This document shows, one piece after another, positions 12,647 to 21,983 of a DNA stretch of 64,000 nucleotides. The notes under the pieces are model-generated. The model had not been told where the DNA came from and did not search any database. It saw only the letters and a list, made by a program, of their open reading frames with translations. The stretch's first letter is position 1, and each line of letters opens with the position of its first letter. The stretch covers positions 4,354,501 to 4,418,500 of the forward strand of contig NZ_CP081869.1 of the NCBI RefSeq assembly GCF_019797865.1, given 5' to 3'. Made by a program: the position numbers and the translations under genes. The DNA comes from Chenggangzhangella methanolivorans. GTDB taxonomy: Bacteria > Pseudomonadota > Alphaproteobacteria > Rhizobiales > Methylopilaceae.

Positions 12647-13740
12647 GCGCAGACGCGATCGCCGAGCTCGCCTAAGCCCCGCGCCATGAGCCCGTGATAG
12701 GCGCCGTCCGCCATCCGCGCCCGCACTGCGGATTCCGCCGGCCAGCGACTGGCGCAGGCGTGTAACGAACCGCGCAGCTTGACCGGACTTTTCGGGTGCT
12801 TCGGCCTTTCGGCGGTCGCGCGCTTGGCCCGCGGCATTAGACCCGGATGGTGTGCTTAGGATAAAATTCCTTGGCATCCGCCTCGTCCCATGCTCTCCTC
12901 TTTCGGCCTTTTCCCACACGGAAGGCGTGTCTGGACCGGCCGGGCGTGCGGGGAAGGGGGCGGCGCCCGCGGGCTGGGAGGACCGGATCTCCCGGCTCCC
13001 GGGGCGCATTGACGGCGGCGTCCGTCGTCGCGCGCGATCCCCGGCCGATCCGGCTGGAGACGAGGCGGGACGGCCTGATGTCGAGACCAGCCGGCACGAT
13101 GACCGGTGCGCCTAGCGCAGGCGTAAGGGCGGGCGGCGGCGGCCCTCTCCGGCCTTCGGGATCGCGAGATCCCGGAACGCCGCGGGGCTGTCCGAGGACC
13201 TGACGGCCCCGTGCTCGACGAGCCGGGGGCCAGAAGGATCCGGGAGCGTCGCGACCGTTCGAGAGTCGACCGCCGCGAGCGCTAAGACGCCGTGCGCGGG
13301 GCGCCGGGCGACCGGTCAGCCCAGAACTACGGCATGTACGGTGGCCCGGCGTCCCGCGCCCTTCCGTATCCTGACCGACGGTTTCGTTTCGAAAACTGCG
13401 CTCTCTGACCCCGCGACCCGCCGTTGCTTCGCCGCCCATCCGGGCCCCGGAGGGTTTTGGCGCGGCGGCGCGACCCGCGGCGTCTGCGCGTCGCGGGGGA
13501 GGGCGACGGAGCGGCGGCGGCGCGGCCCGAAAGCGTCGCGCAGGCGCCCGTTCGCAGGGTCGTTCGACGGCCCGTCGGGAGTCCGGTCCGGCGCCTTGGC
13601 GGCGCCTTTTCGCGGGTCCGGGGGCGATCCTGTCGGCCTTCTGTCGGGAGAGCGGCGAAGTGGCCCAGAAGGTCGAAAGTGATCGGGTGACCTCAAGCCA
13701 TGCGGTTTCGGAGGGGCCGCAATGCGCCGATGCCGCTTGT
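12647..13740. other. gene-poor segment without a convincing gene
   Basis: About 1.1 kb in which all open frames are short or arginine/proline/glycine-rich in the way that out-of-frame GC-rich DNA is. Faint hints on the minus strand are a C-terminus-like DEADAKEFYPKHTIRV ending at the TAA at 12838-12840 and a TAATG-coupled ATG at 12837 starting MPRAKRATAERPKHP. Neither can be extended without several frame changes. A hairpin-forming inverted repeat (7-bp arms CGGGATC/GATCCCG) lies at 13157-13174. I see no RNA gene or mobile element. Confidence 0.5.
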
Positions 13741-13744
13741 CCGG

Positions 13745-13885
13745 ATGTCGTTATAAGTCCATGGAAACAAGCGTAATTTTGAGATTTCTCATCACCTTCC
13801 CGTCATCAATCGATAAATTATATAGACAGAGTCGATTTATTGAGGCCAAGTCCGTCGTCCAGCGATTGCGGGGATTGAATCGGAC
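13745..13885 (+). promoter_or_regulatory. AT-rich leader/promoter region of the sulfatase gene
   Basis: This stretch is clearly richer in A and T than the surrounding DNA (for example ATCGATAAATTATATAGAC near 13808-13827). It directly precedes the Tat-sulfatase start and contains no gene. An AT-rich block in such GC-rich DNA usually marks a promoter or a silencer-bound leader. No exact -35/-10 pair can be assigned with confidence. Confidence 0.35.
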
Positions 13886-15412
13886 ATGGCGCGAGACGTT
13901 TCGAGACGTGAGATTCTGGCGGCCGGCGCGGCCGTCGCTTTCGGGGGTGGGGCTCTGGCCGGACCGGCGCAGGCCGCCGTCGGCGGCGATCTGGCGGCGC
14001 CCGCCAAGGGCGGGGGCGGCGGCAAGCGCCCGAACGTGCTGTTCGTGGCGATCGACGACCTGAACGACTGGACCGGGTTCCTCGGCGGCTATCCGGGCGT
14101 TAGGACCCCGAACCTCGACCGCCTCGCCAAGATCGCGACCGGCTTCACCCGGGCCTATACGCCGGCGCCCGCCTGCAAGCCCGGCCGCGCCTCGATCCTG
14201 TTCGGCGTCGAGCCCCACAAGAGCGGCGTCTACACCAACGACAGCGGCGACTGGTGGCAGAGCGATCTCGCCGACAAGCCCTCGATCGTGCGGTTCTTCC
14301 GCGACGCCGGCTACAAGACGATCGGCACCGGAAAGCTGTTCCACGGCGGCTGGCGGCACAACGGCGACGAGCCGCGCGGCAACGATCCCGACGCCTGGAC
14401 CGAGTTCGAGCCGCTGACCGAGCTGATCCAGAGCGGCAAGGAGATCCTCGAATGGGGGCCCGAGGGCAAGACCGAGAAGACCGAGGACGTCGGCCGCGCC
14501 GAGTGGCTCGTCGACAACGTCTTGTCGAAACGCCACGGCAAGCCGTTCTTCGCCGCCTTCGGGCTGCGCAAGCCGCACATGCCCTGGGTCGTGCCGCAGG
14601 AGTGGTTCGACCGCTATCCTGAGAACAAGCTCGACTATCCGCTGGGCGCGCTCGACGTCGAGCACACCGGCATCCGGGGCAACAAAGACGTGCGCGATCT
14701 CTCCGACGCCGGACGGGCGATGATCGAACAGCACGTGAAGGATCACCGCCGCATCATCGCGGGCAAGGGCTGGAAGTCCGCGATCCAGGCCTATCTCGCC
14801 GCGATCTCGCTCGCCGACCACGCCGTCGGCCTCGTGCTCGACGGGCTTAAGAAGGGGCCGAACGCCGCCGACACGATCATCTGCGTCTGGTCCGACCACG
14901 GCTGGCAGCTCGGCGAGAAGCTCGCCTGGCGCAAGTTCACCCTGTGGGAGCGCGCCACCCGCGTGCCGATGCTGATCGGCGGTCCGGGCCTGAAGGCGGG
15001 CCTGTCCGACACGCTGATCTCCAGCATCGACCTCTATCCGACGCTCGCCCAGCTGGCCGTGGGCGAGGCGCCCAAGCATCTCGACGGCGTGTCGTTCGCG
15101 AAATATCTGCGCGGCAAGGGCGGAGAGCCGCGCGACCACGTGCTGTCGACCTGGTCGCTCGACCTCAAGGAGGGCGGCGGCGCGAACGCGCACCGGCACT
15201 TCGCCGTGCGCGACAAGACCTACCGGCTCATCGTCTACGGCGACGGTTCCCGGGAGCTCTACGACCACCGCGTCGATCCGTGGGAGTGGACCAACCTGCT
15301 CGACAAGACGAACCGAGGCCAGGCCGACCAGGGCGCGGTCGCGGAGCTCGAGCGCTTCGTGCCGAAGCGGTCCGCGCCTGAGGTCGGCGACTCCAAGAAC
15401 GAAGAAGATTAG
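13886..15412 (+). CDS. Tat-exported sulfatase (arylsulfatase / iduronate-2-sulfatase type)
   Basis: Sulfatases hydrolyse sulfate esters using a formylglycine made from an active-site Cys. The intact 508-residue protein starts MARDVSRREILAAGAA, a twin-arginine signal ending near AQA (residue 30). The metal site NVLFVAIDDLNDW holds the paired Asp residues. The formylglycine motif is Cys97-Lys-Pro-Gly-Arg followed by ASILFG, in which Gly replaces the usual Ser of CxPSR. Downstream are GTGKLFHGG, KPFFAAFGLRKPHMPW and the metal-binding WSDHGWQLGE. This order matches the iduronate-2-sulfatase/choline-sulfatase branch. The gene has an AT-rich upstream region (13745-13885) unlike the rest of the window, which probably holds its promoter. 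The substrate is unknown. Confidence 0.88.
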   Translation: MARDVSRREILAAGAAVAFGGGALAGPAQAAVGGDLAAPAKGGGGGKRPNVLFVAIDDLNDWTGFLGGYPGVRTPNLDRLAKIATGFTRAYTPAPACKPGRASILFGVEPHKSGVYTNDSGDWWQSDLADKPSIVRFFRDAGYKTIGTGKLFHGGWRHNGDEPRGNDPDAWTEFEPLTELIQSGKEILEWGPEGKTEKTEDVGRAEWLVDNVLSKRHGKPFFAAFGLRKPHMPWVVPQEWFDRYPENKLDYPLGALDVEHTGIRGNKDVRDLSDAGRAMIEQHVKDHRRIIAGKGWKSAIQAYLAAISLADHAVGLVLDGLKKGPNAADTIICVWSDHGWQLGEKLAWRKFTLWERATRVPMLIGGPGLKAGLSDTLISSIDLYPTLAQLAVGEAPKHLDGVSFAKYLRGKGGEPRDHVLSTWSLDLKEGGGANAHRHFAVRDKTYRLIVYGDGSRELYDHRVDPWEWTNLLDKTNRGQADQGAVAELERFVPKRSAPEVGDSKNEED

Positions 15413-15503
15413 GACGCGGCGGAACCGCTGGCGTCCAGGACGTTAGGCTCTCCGGGCGATTGACGCGCGCGGCCCGCCGCGCGCCTGTGCGAGCGATGAT
15501 CCG

Positions 15504-17495
15504 GTGAGCAGGGGGACGGCCGCGCCAAGCGGCGAACTGCCGGAAAGCGGCGTGGTCCGCGGAGCGGCCCTGGACGATCGTCGTCATGGGCGTGGTGACC
15601 GCGCTCTATGTCGGCGCGGATCTGCTGATCCCGATCGCGCTCGCGCTGCTTCTGTCCTTCGTGCTCTCCCCGATCGTCAGTCTCGCCAAGCGGACCCGCG
15701 TCCCGCGTTCGGCCGCCGTGGTGTTCGCGGTCGCGCTCGCTTTCAGCGTGATCGTCGGCCTCGGCGCGATCATCGCAGGCCAGATGGGGCAACTCGCCGG
15801 CGACCTGCCCAAGTATCAATCGACGATGCGCGAGAAGGTCCAGTCGATGCGCGGCTGGACCTTCGGCTCCGGCACGCTCGAGCGGGCCGCAGACATGCTG
15901 CAGAATCTCGGCAAGGAGTTCGACGCGCCGGCCGGCGGCGTGACGCTGCGCCCCGGCGCCAAGCCCGAGCGTGACGGCGCCAAGGCCGACGAGCCTGCGC
16001 CTCCCACGCCGGTCGAGATCGTCACTCCGCCGCAGAGCTCGATACGGAACCTGCAGGACATCGTGACGCCGCTCATCCATCCGATGGCGACGCTCGGCAT
16101 CATCGTCATCTTCGTGATCTTCATCCTGCTCGAGCGGGAGGATCTGCGGAACCGCCTGATGGCCTCGCCGGGGCGCGCGACATCCCGCGCACCACCGCCG
16201 CCATCGACGACGCGGCGCGGCGGCTGTCGCGGCTGTTCCTCACCCAGCTCGGACTGAACTCGGCCTTCGGCTTCGTGATCGGCGTCGGCCTGTGGGCGAT
16301 CGGCGTGCCGAGCCCCGCGCTGTGGGCATCGTCGCCGGCGTGCTGCGGTTCGTGCCCTACGTCGGCGCGGTCATCGCCGCGGTGTTCCCGATGGCGCTCG
16401 CCGCCGCGGTCGATCCGGGCTGGACGATGCTGATCGCGACCGCGGCGCTGTTTGCGGTTGTGGAGCCGGTGGTCGGCCATGTGATCGAGCCGCTGGTCTA
16501 CGGCCGCTCCGCCGGGCTGTCGCCGGTCGCCGTGGTGGTGGCGGCGACGTTCTGGACGGCGCTGTGGGGGCCGATCGGCCTCGTGCTCGCGACGCCGCTC
16601 ACCGTCTGTCTCGTGGTGCTGGGACGGCATGTCGAGAGCCTCGGCTTTCTCGCGACCCTTCTCGGAGACCGTCCGGCGCTCACCCCCGCGCAGCTGTTCT
16701 ATCAGCGTATGCTCGCCGGCGATCCGGCGGAGACCTCGGAGAAAGCCGAGGAGTTCCTGCGGGAGAAGTCTCTGGCCTATTACGAGGAGGTCGCGATGCC
16801 AGGCCTTCTGCTCGCCCAGCGCGACGCCGAGGGGCATCCTGAAGCCCGAACGGCTCGCCGCGCTCCGGAACTCGGTGAGCGAGCTCGCCGACGATCTGGC
16901 GCGCTACGACGACGCCGACCCGACGAGCGACAAGACCGCGACCGACCCAGAAGCCGTGGAGGCGATCGAAGCCGTCGAGGCCTCCGAGGCCAGCGAAAGC
17001 GCGCCGGCTGGGCGTTGCCGAGGCCGCTTCGGCGCGGCGGCGCCGGTCGAGGCGCCGAAGCCGATCGATCCCGATGCGGTGCTCTGCGTCGGGGCCCGCA
17101 CGCCGGTCGATCAGGCGGCCGCCGTCATCGTGGCGCAGATCCTGTGCAAGAACGGGGTGTCGGCGCGGCTCGTCGAGGGAGACGATCCCCAGACGGCCGG
17201 CGCGGCGCCGCCCGTGTGGTGCCTCGTGGCGCTCGATCCCGGCGACGCTCAGCTGCGGCTCGGCGTGCGCCGCATCAAGCGGGCCGGCGAAGAGGCGCAG
17301 GTCGTGGTCGCGCGCTGGCGCTCGGAATCGACCGATTGGAGCGCCGAAGCGGCGCGCCGCGCGATCGACAAGGAGCGCGCCTCCGCCCGGGCCGACGCCG
17401 TGGCGCTGTCGCTCGGCGACGCGGTGGAGCTCTGCCGCGCGGCCAAAGCCGCCTCGGCCCAGCTCGGGCCCGCCCGCGCCGCTCTGCCGGCCTGA
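15504..17495 (+). CDS. AI-2E family transporter (PF01594) with long C-terminal extension, frameshifted
   Basis: These membrane proteins export small solutes; a few move the autoinducer AI-2 or act as Na+/H+ antiporters. The N-terminal part has ERPWTIVVMGVVTALYVGAD, then LIPIALALLLSFVLSPIVSL, a mid-domain with a periplasmic loop, and the family core LWGIVAGVLRFVPYVGAVIAAV followed by VVEPVVGHVIEPLVYGRSAG and FWTALWGPIGLVLATPLTV. After the membrane domain comes an acidic Ala/Glu linker (EAVEAIEAVEASEASES) and a soluble domain of about 150 residues ending AQLGPARAALPA. Frame changes lie near 15555, 16180, 16325, 16845 and 17020. The GTG start at 15504 is the best upstream candidate. Function beyond family level is unknown. 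Confidence 0.8.
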
Positions 17496-17552
17496 CCCCT
17501 GCCGCTTCGGTTCAGCCGCCCCATATTCGGGTTGAAGTAGAGGGAGAAGCCG

Positions 17553-17963
17553 ATGAGCACGACCGACGCCGCCTATGAGGTGACCCGCACCGAGGCCGAA
17601 TGGCGCGAGCTGCTCACCCCCGAACAGTACGACGTCATGCGCCGGCACGGCACCGAGCGCGCCGGCACCTGCGCGGTCATGCTCTCGGAAAAGCGCCAGG
17701 GCGCGTTCTGCTGCGCCGGCTGCGGCCAGGCCCTGTTCCGCTCCGGCGACAAGTTCGAGAGCGGCACAGGCTGGCCGAGCTATTCCTCCCCGGTCGACGG
17801 TTCGGTCGAGACGACCGAGGACAGGAGCTACGGGATGCGGCGCACCGAGGTGCACTGCTCGCGCTGCGGCAGCCACCTCGGTCATGTGTTTCCGGACGGC
17901 CCGCCGCCGACGGGCCTGCGCTATTGCATCAACGGCGTCGCGCTGAACTTCGAAGCCGAGTGA
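17553..17963 (+). CDS. msrB: MsrB, peptide-methionine (R)-S-oxide reductase
   Basis: MsrB reduces the R form of methionine sulfoxide in proteins, using thioredoxin. The intact 136-residue protein has the SelR fold markers: two CxxC zinc pairs (C54/C57 in CAGC and C102/C105 in CSRC), the FESGTGWPSY substrate segment, GSHLGHVFPDGP, and the catalytic Cys125 in GLRYCINGVALNF. It follows the transporter gene by 57 bp, and its 3' end nearly touches the convergent SRPBCC gene, so no separate terminator fits between them. A cytoplasmic location is expected, as there is no signal peptide. Confidence 0.95.
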   Translation: MSTTDAAYEVTRTEAEWRELLTPEQYDVMRRHGTERAGTCAVMLSEKRQGAFCCAGCGQALFRSGDKFESGTGWPSYSSPVDGSVETTEDRSYGMRRTEVHCSRCGSHLGHVFPDGPPPTGLRYCINGVALNFEAE

Positions 17964-17967
17964 CGGC

Positions 17968-18531
17968 TCAGGCGGAGGGGAGCCGGCCGTCATAGACCGG
18001 CTCGACCTCCTCGATGACGCTCCAGAACCGCTCATGCGAGCGGTTCTCGAGCACCGCCTCCAGAACGTCGAGATGCGCGTGCCAGCCGCCGGAGACGCTG
18101 CGCGCCTCGTCGCGGTCCTTCAGCAGGCGATGGACGAGGGTGAGGCGGACTTTTCCATCCGCCGCCTCGGCGAGGTCAATCGCGACTTCGGAGCTGTCGC
18201 CGGGATCGCCCCACCAGCTGAACGTCAGCCCATGCGGCGGCTCCCAACGGAGAACGCGCCCGTGGCTTTCGATCTCGACGGCGTGTTTCTGGAAGCGCTC
18301 CGGGATCGTCTCGCCGGCCGGCGTCAGCGAGCCGTTGTCGAAGATGATCGTGACGTCGCCGCCGACCCGAGGCTCGATCTCGCCTGCGCCAAGCCAGAGC
18401 TTGCGCTTCTCGCCCTCGACCAGGAACGCCCAGACCCTCTCGATCGGGCCCGGCAGGATGCGATGGAAGGTGATCTCGCGCGCTCCGGTGATGGAGCCGA
18501 AGCGGGTTTCGTCGAGCGTGGCGGCGGTCAT
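17968..18531 (-). CDS. SRPBCC / AHSA1-family protein
   Basis: A 187-residue START-like helix-grip protein (activator of Hsp90 ATPase homologue 1 type, as in CalC/YndB). The start is TLDETRFGSITGAREITFHR and landmarks are RVWAFLVEGEKRKLWLGAGE, PGDSSEVAIDLAEA and VSGGWHAHLDVLEAVLE. This family is commonly paired with an ArsR regulator, and here the ATG overlaps the stop of the ArsR gene (ATGA), which ensures co-translation. The fold binds hydrophobic ligands, but the ligand is unknown. It is probably controlled by the palindromes upstream of the ArsR gene. Confidence 0.85.
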   Translation of the reverse strand: MTAATLDETRFGSITGAREITFHRILPGPIERVWAFLVEGEKRKLWLGAGEIEPRVGGDVTIIFDNGSLTPAGETIPERFQKHAVEIESHGRVLRWEPPHGLTFSWWGDPGDSSEVAIDLAEAADGKVRLTLVHRLLKDRDEARSVSGGWHAHLDVLEAVLENRSHERFWSVIEEVEPVYDGRLPSA

Positions 18532-18890
18532 GTGTCGTCTCCAGTCGTGTTGGTTTCAACGTCGGCGACCAGCGCCGCCTCGAGCGCGTCGAGTTTGCCG
18601 GCCCAGAAACGGCGGTATGGGGCGAGAAAGGCCTCCGCCTCGGCGAGCGCCTCGGGGGCGAGACGGCAGACATGCGTGCGCCCGCGGATCTCCCGCGCCA
18701 GCAGCCCGGCCTGCTCCAGGACCTTCACGTGCTTGGCGGCGGCGGCGAACGACATCGCATGAGGCGCGGCGAGCTCTCCGACGCTTCGCTCGCTCAAGGC
18801 GAGCGCCGCCAGCATGCCGCGGCGGGTCGGGTCGGCGAGGGCGCGGAACACGGCGTCGAGCTGTTTTTCAACCATATGGTTTAATGTCAT
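18528..18890 (-). CDS. ArsR-family transcriptional regulator
   Basis: A 120-residue winged-helix regulator. The segment QLDAVFRALADPTRRGMLAA is the classic ArsR N-terminal helix pair, and SVGELAAPHAMSFAAAAKHV with KVLEQAGLLAREIRGRTHVC forms the helix-turn-helix and wing. There is no CVC or Cys-rich metal site, so it fits the non-metal ArsR/SRPBCC subgroup. The listed start is ATG at 18890; an internal ATG five codons later begins MVEKQLDAVF, as is usual for the family, and would place the first palindrome over the start and leader. It probably represses its own operon. Confidence 0.88.
   Translation of the reverse strand: MTLNHMVEKQLDAVFRALADPTRRGMLAALALSERSVGELAAPHAMSFAAAAKHVKVLEQAGLLAREIRGRTHVCRLAPEALAEAEAFLAPYRRFWAGKLDALEAALVADVETNTTGDDT
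18870..18881. promoter_or_regulatory. palindromic operator candidate 1 of the ArsR/SRPBCC operon
   Basis: A perfect 12-bp palindrome, AACCATATGGTT, overlaps the first codons of the ArsR gene. A near copy lies 38 bp away centre to centre. The placement is what autoregulation by an ArsR dimer would need; binding is inferred. Confidence 0.5.
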
Positions 18891-18906
18891 GCCATGCCGA
18901 GTATGT

Positions 18907-18920
18907 CAACCATACGGTTG
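18907..18920. promoter_or_regulatory. palindromic operator candidate 2 of the ArsR/SRPBCC operon
   Basis: The sequence CAACCATACGGTTG shares its arms with the palindrome at 18870-18881 and lies upstream of the ArsR start, in the gap toward the divergent diguanylate cyclase gene. A second dimer site here would cover the promoter. Inferred from repetition and position. Confidence 0.5.
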
Positions 18921-19010
18921 AATGTCTGGATGCGCATCTGGCTACCGCCATGCAGCGGCGGGGCCTATGGTCTGAGACTCTTAAGGTCTTTGTGATGTGA
19001 TGCGGCCACG

Positions 19011-19817
19011 ATGGACCGTCTGCTTCCCTATCTGCGCGTCAAATCCGGCCGCCACGTTCTGCTCTGGACGGGACTGATCACGCTCATCGCGGTCGGGGCC
19101 CCGGTGCTTTCGCTTGCGGTGCCGATGGCGATGATGCCGCGTCTGCCGTCGAGCGCTTTCTGGGGAACGCTCGCGATCGCGGCCGCCATTCCGCTTCTGA
19201 TCGCTCCGCCGATCTCGTTGTTCGCGCTCTCAATGCTGCGCCTGCTGACGATGACGATCGAGCGCGTCGACGACTACGTGCGCTACGACCCGCTCACCGG
19301 CGTGCTCAGCCGCGCCTATCTTCTTGGCCAGATCCGGGAACGGCTGGCGGTCGGCGGCGTCTTCCTGATGGCGGACGCGGACCGCTTCAAATCGATCAAC
19401 CACACCTACGGCCATGACATCGGCGACGAGGCGCTGAAGGCGGTCGCGAGCGCGCTCCGCACGGCGCTCGGTCCCGACGCGCTGATCGGACGCCTCGGCG
19501 GCGAAGAGTTCGGCGTGTTCCTGGTCGGGGCGGACGAGGCGAGAGGCGCCTCCGCCGCCGCCGCGGTGTGCGCCGCGATGCGCGAGGCGGGCGCGGTCGT
19601 CGCCGACCATGAGCTTCGGCTGACCATCAGCGTCGGCTGCGCGACGCACCGCTTCGGGCGCTCGCTCGAGGAGACGATGAAACTCGCCGACCAGGCGCTC
19701 TACGAGGCCAAGCACGGCGGCCGCGACCGCTATTGCGTGGCGGGCGCTCCCGACGCGACGCCGACCATCGTGGTCCGCACGGCGGGCCGGAAGTTCCGGG
19801 ATCAGCCGCCGACGTAG
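19011..19817 (+). CDS. membrane GGDEF-domain diguanylate cyclase
   Basis: Diguanylate cyclases make the second messenger c-di-GMP from two GTP. The 268-residue protein has two membrane helices (about residues 17-42 and 50-78), then a GGDEF domain: YDPLTGVLSRAYL, the metal-binding Asp in LMADADRFKSIN, the active loop RLGGEEF (GGEEF at 163-167), and LADQALYEAKHGGRDRY. The product-inhibition I-site (RxxD upstream of the loop) is replaced by LGPD, so feedback by c-di-GMP at that site is unlikely. No sensory domain beyond the membrane segment is seen. The 3' end overlaps the convergent sugar-dehydrogenase gene by 16 bp. Confidence 0.9.
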   Translation: MDRLLPYLRVKSGRHVLLWTGLITLIAVGAPVLSLAVPMAMMPRLPSSAFWGTLAIAAAIPLLIAPPISLFALSMLRLLTMTIERVDDYVRYDPLTGVLSRAYLLGQIRERLAVGGVFLMADADRFKSINHTYGHDIGDEALKAVASALRTALGPDALIGRLGGEEFGVFLVGADEARGASAAAAVCAAMREAGAVVADHELRLTISVGCATHRFGRSLEETMKLADQALYEAKHGGRDRYCVAGAPDATPTIVVRTAGRKFRDQPPT

Positions 19818-21005
19818 GAGACGCGGTAGATCGCGCCGTTGTGGTCGTCGGAGACCAGCAGCGAGCCGTCCCGCATCACATGGACGTCGACCGGACGGCC
19901 GACATAGTCGTCATCCTGCACGAAGCCGGTCAGGAACGGCTCGACCGTGATGACCTCGCGGCGATCGTTCAGGAAGGCGACCGCGACGTCGGCGTTCTTG
20001 CGGGCGCGGTTCCAGGGACCGTGCCGGGCGATGAAGATCGCGCCGCGATACTTCTCGGGAAACGACGCGCCCGTGTAAAAACGCATGCCGAGCGGGGCGG
20101 GCGTGCGCGCCGAGCAGCGCCGCCGGCCTTGCGAATTCCGAACATTGCCGCGCGCCGGCGAATTCGGGATCCGCCATCAGCCCCGAGTGGCAATAGGGAA
20201 GCCGAAGTTCTCGCCGGGCCGGGTGACGTGATTGAGCTCGTCGAGCGGCATGTCGTCGGAAATCCAGTCCCGCTGGTTGTCGGTGAACCAGAGATCGCCG
20301 GTGCGCGGATCGAAGTCGAGGCCGACGGAGTTGCGGATCCCGGTCGCGACCGTCTCAAGCCCGGTGCCGTCCGGGTTCATCCGGAAGATACGGGCGTAGC
20401 GGTCGCCGGGCGCGCAGATGTTGCAGGGCGCGCCGACCGGCACATAGAGCTTGCCGTCGGGGCCGAAGCGAAGCGATTTCCAGCCGTTCTGCGGGGAGAC
20501 GGCGAAGCGGTCATACACCACTTTGGGCTCGCCCGGGTCATCCAGCCGGTTCTCGATGTCGTCGAATTTGAGGATGCGCCGCGGCGTCGCGACATAGAGC
20601 GCGCCGTCGCGGAACTCGACGCCGTTGGCGAGCGGCGTGTCGTCGAGGACCGTCTTCACCTCTCGGCGGCCGCCCTTGTCGACGACAGCGTAGACCTTGT
20701 TGGCGACGAACAGCGACGAGACGAACAGCGTGCCCCGCGCGCCCTCGCGCATCATGCGGGCGTCGAGCACGTCGCTCGCCCACACCTCGACCTTGAAGCC
20801 CTCCGGGGCGCGAAGCTTCCCGATCGGAAGCTGGTCGGCGGGCGTCGGCACCGGGAAGGCGGACACCGGCGCGAGGCGGTAGCCGTGCTCGGTTTTCGGC
20901 CGGCCGATCGCCCAGAAAATCCTCGCTCCGGTCGGCCGCGACCGCGCCGCAGGCGAAGATCGCGAGCGCCAGCACGGAACCGAGAATTAACCTGGCGTTC
21001 ACCAC
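19802..21005 (-). CDS. PQQ-dependent sugar dehydrogenase family protein, frameshifted
   Basis: Periplasmic six-bladed beta-propeller of the soluble glucose/sorbosone dehydrogenase (GSDH) type. A GTG start at 21005 gives a signal peptide (MVNARLILGSVLALAIFA). Blade motifs follow: APEGFKVEVWASDV, NGWKSLRFGPDGKLYVPVG, RMNPDGTGLETVATGIRNSV, LDFDPRTGDLWFTDNQRD, then FIARHGPWNRARKNADVAV and the C-terminal DDHNGAIYRVSYVGG. Frame changes lie near 20930, 20190 and 20100. A Cys pair in the segment GAPCNICAPGD is typical of this subgroup. PQQ binding cannot be proved by eye; some relatives lack it. The gene is convergent with and overlaps the GGDEF gene. Confidence 0.8.
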
Positions 21006-21164
21006 GAAACGCGTCTCCTCGCCGCAAAGCGTCGTGCGGCGTCGATGGCTGCGGCAGGCTAGCCCGCGGCCTGCGTCGCCAAGCGCACCAAGTTCCGCAT
21101 GTCATGCTTTGGCCGGAATGCGGGCGCGTCTCACGGTCGCGCACCCACTTATGGACGAACGCCA

Positions 21165-21972
21165 GTGAAGCACGCAGCGCTGATCGCCCTTGGATTTCTG
21201 GCGCTCGCTTCCGCGCCCGCCGCGGCTGGCGACTTCGAGCCCCGGTTGAGCTTCGCGGCGGAGGCCGGCCCGCGGACCGTCGCCCTGACGTTCGACGCCT
21301 GCGCCGGGGGCTTCGACAGGCGGGTGATGGACGCGCTGATCGCGGCGAACGCCAGGGCAACGATCTTCGTCACCGAACGCTGGCTGAAAAAGAACGCCGC
21401 GGCGCTCGCCGAGATCAAGGCGCGGCCGGACCTGTTCGAGATCGAGAACCACGGCAAGGACCACGTCCCGGCCGTGACCGACGCCGCGACGATGTTCGGC
21501 ATCCGGACCGCCGCGACGATCGAGGGCGTGCGGACCGAGATCGAGGGCGGCGCGAAGGCGATCGAGACTGCGACGGGGAAGCGGCCGAGCTGGTATCGCG
21601 GCGCCACCGCCCGCTACAGCCGCGACGCGATGGAGCTTTCGCAAAGCCTCGGCATGAAGGTCGCAGGCTATTCGCTCAACGCCGACATGGGCGCGTCGCT
21701 TCCTGCGGCGTCCGTGGCGCGGCGGATGGCGGCGGCGCGGTCCGGCGACGTCGTCATCGCGCACATCAACCAGCCGGGGCGGCCGGCGGGGCAGGGCGTC
21801 GCCGACGGCGTCCGGGCGCTCGCGGCGTCGGGCGCGCGGTTCGTGAAGCTCGACGAAGTCCAGACGAAAAGCGACGAGGGCGCCGGTCGTGGTGGCGAGG
21901 CGCAAGCCGGCGGCTCCGAAGCCAGCCGGCTCCGAGATCCCGCCGGGCGCGGCCCCGACGCGGCGCGGCTGA
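21165..21972 (+). CDS. secreted polysaccharide deacetylase (NodB-like), one frameshift
   Basis: Carbohydrate esterase family 4 proteins remove N-acetyl groups from chitin-like or peptidoglycan glycans. A GTG start at 21165 gives the signal peptide VKHAALIALGFLALASAPAA. Catalytic motifs: TFDACAGGFD (base Asp), the metal triad His pair in IENHGKDHV, a RGATARYS motif-3 segment, and SGDVVIAHINQPGRPAGQG for the last motif. After LDEVQTKSDEG the frame changes near 21885 and continues in another frame as VVVARRKPAAPKPAGSEIPP to the TGA at 21970-21972. Without that correction the frame reads on through the repeat into antisense mntH. Confidence 0.82.
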
Positions 21973-21983
21973 AACGAAAGCGC

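Noticed and set aside
13751..15268. 505-residue minus-strand open frame
   Set aside because: Antisense to the intact sulfatase, which has clear motifs and a Tat signal.
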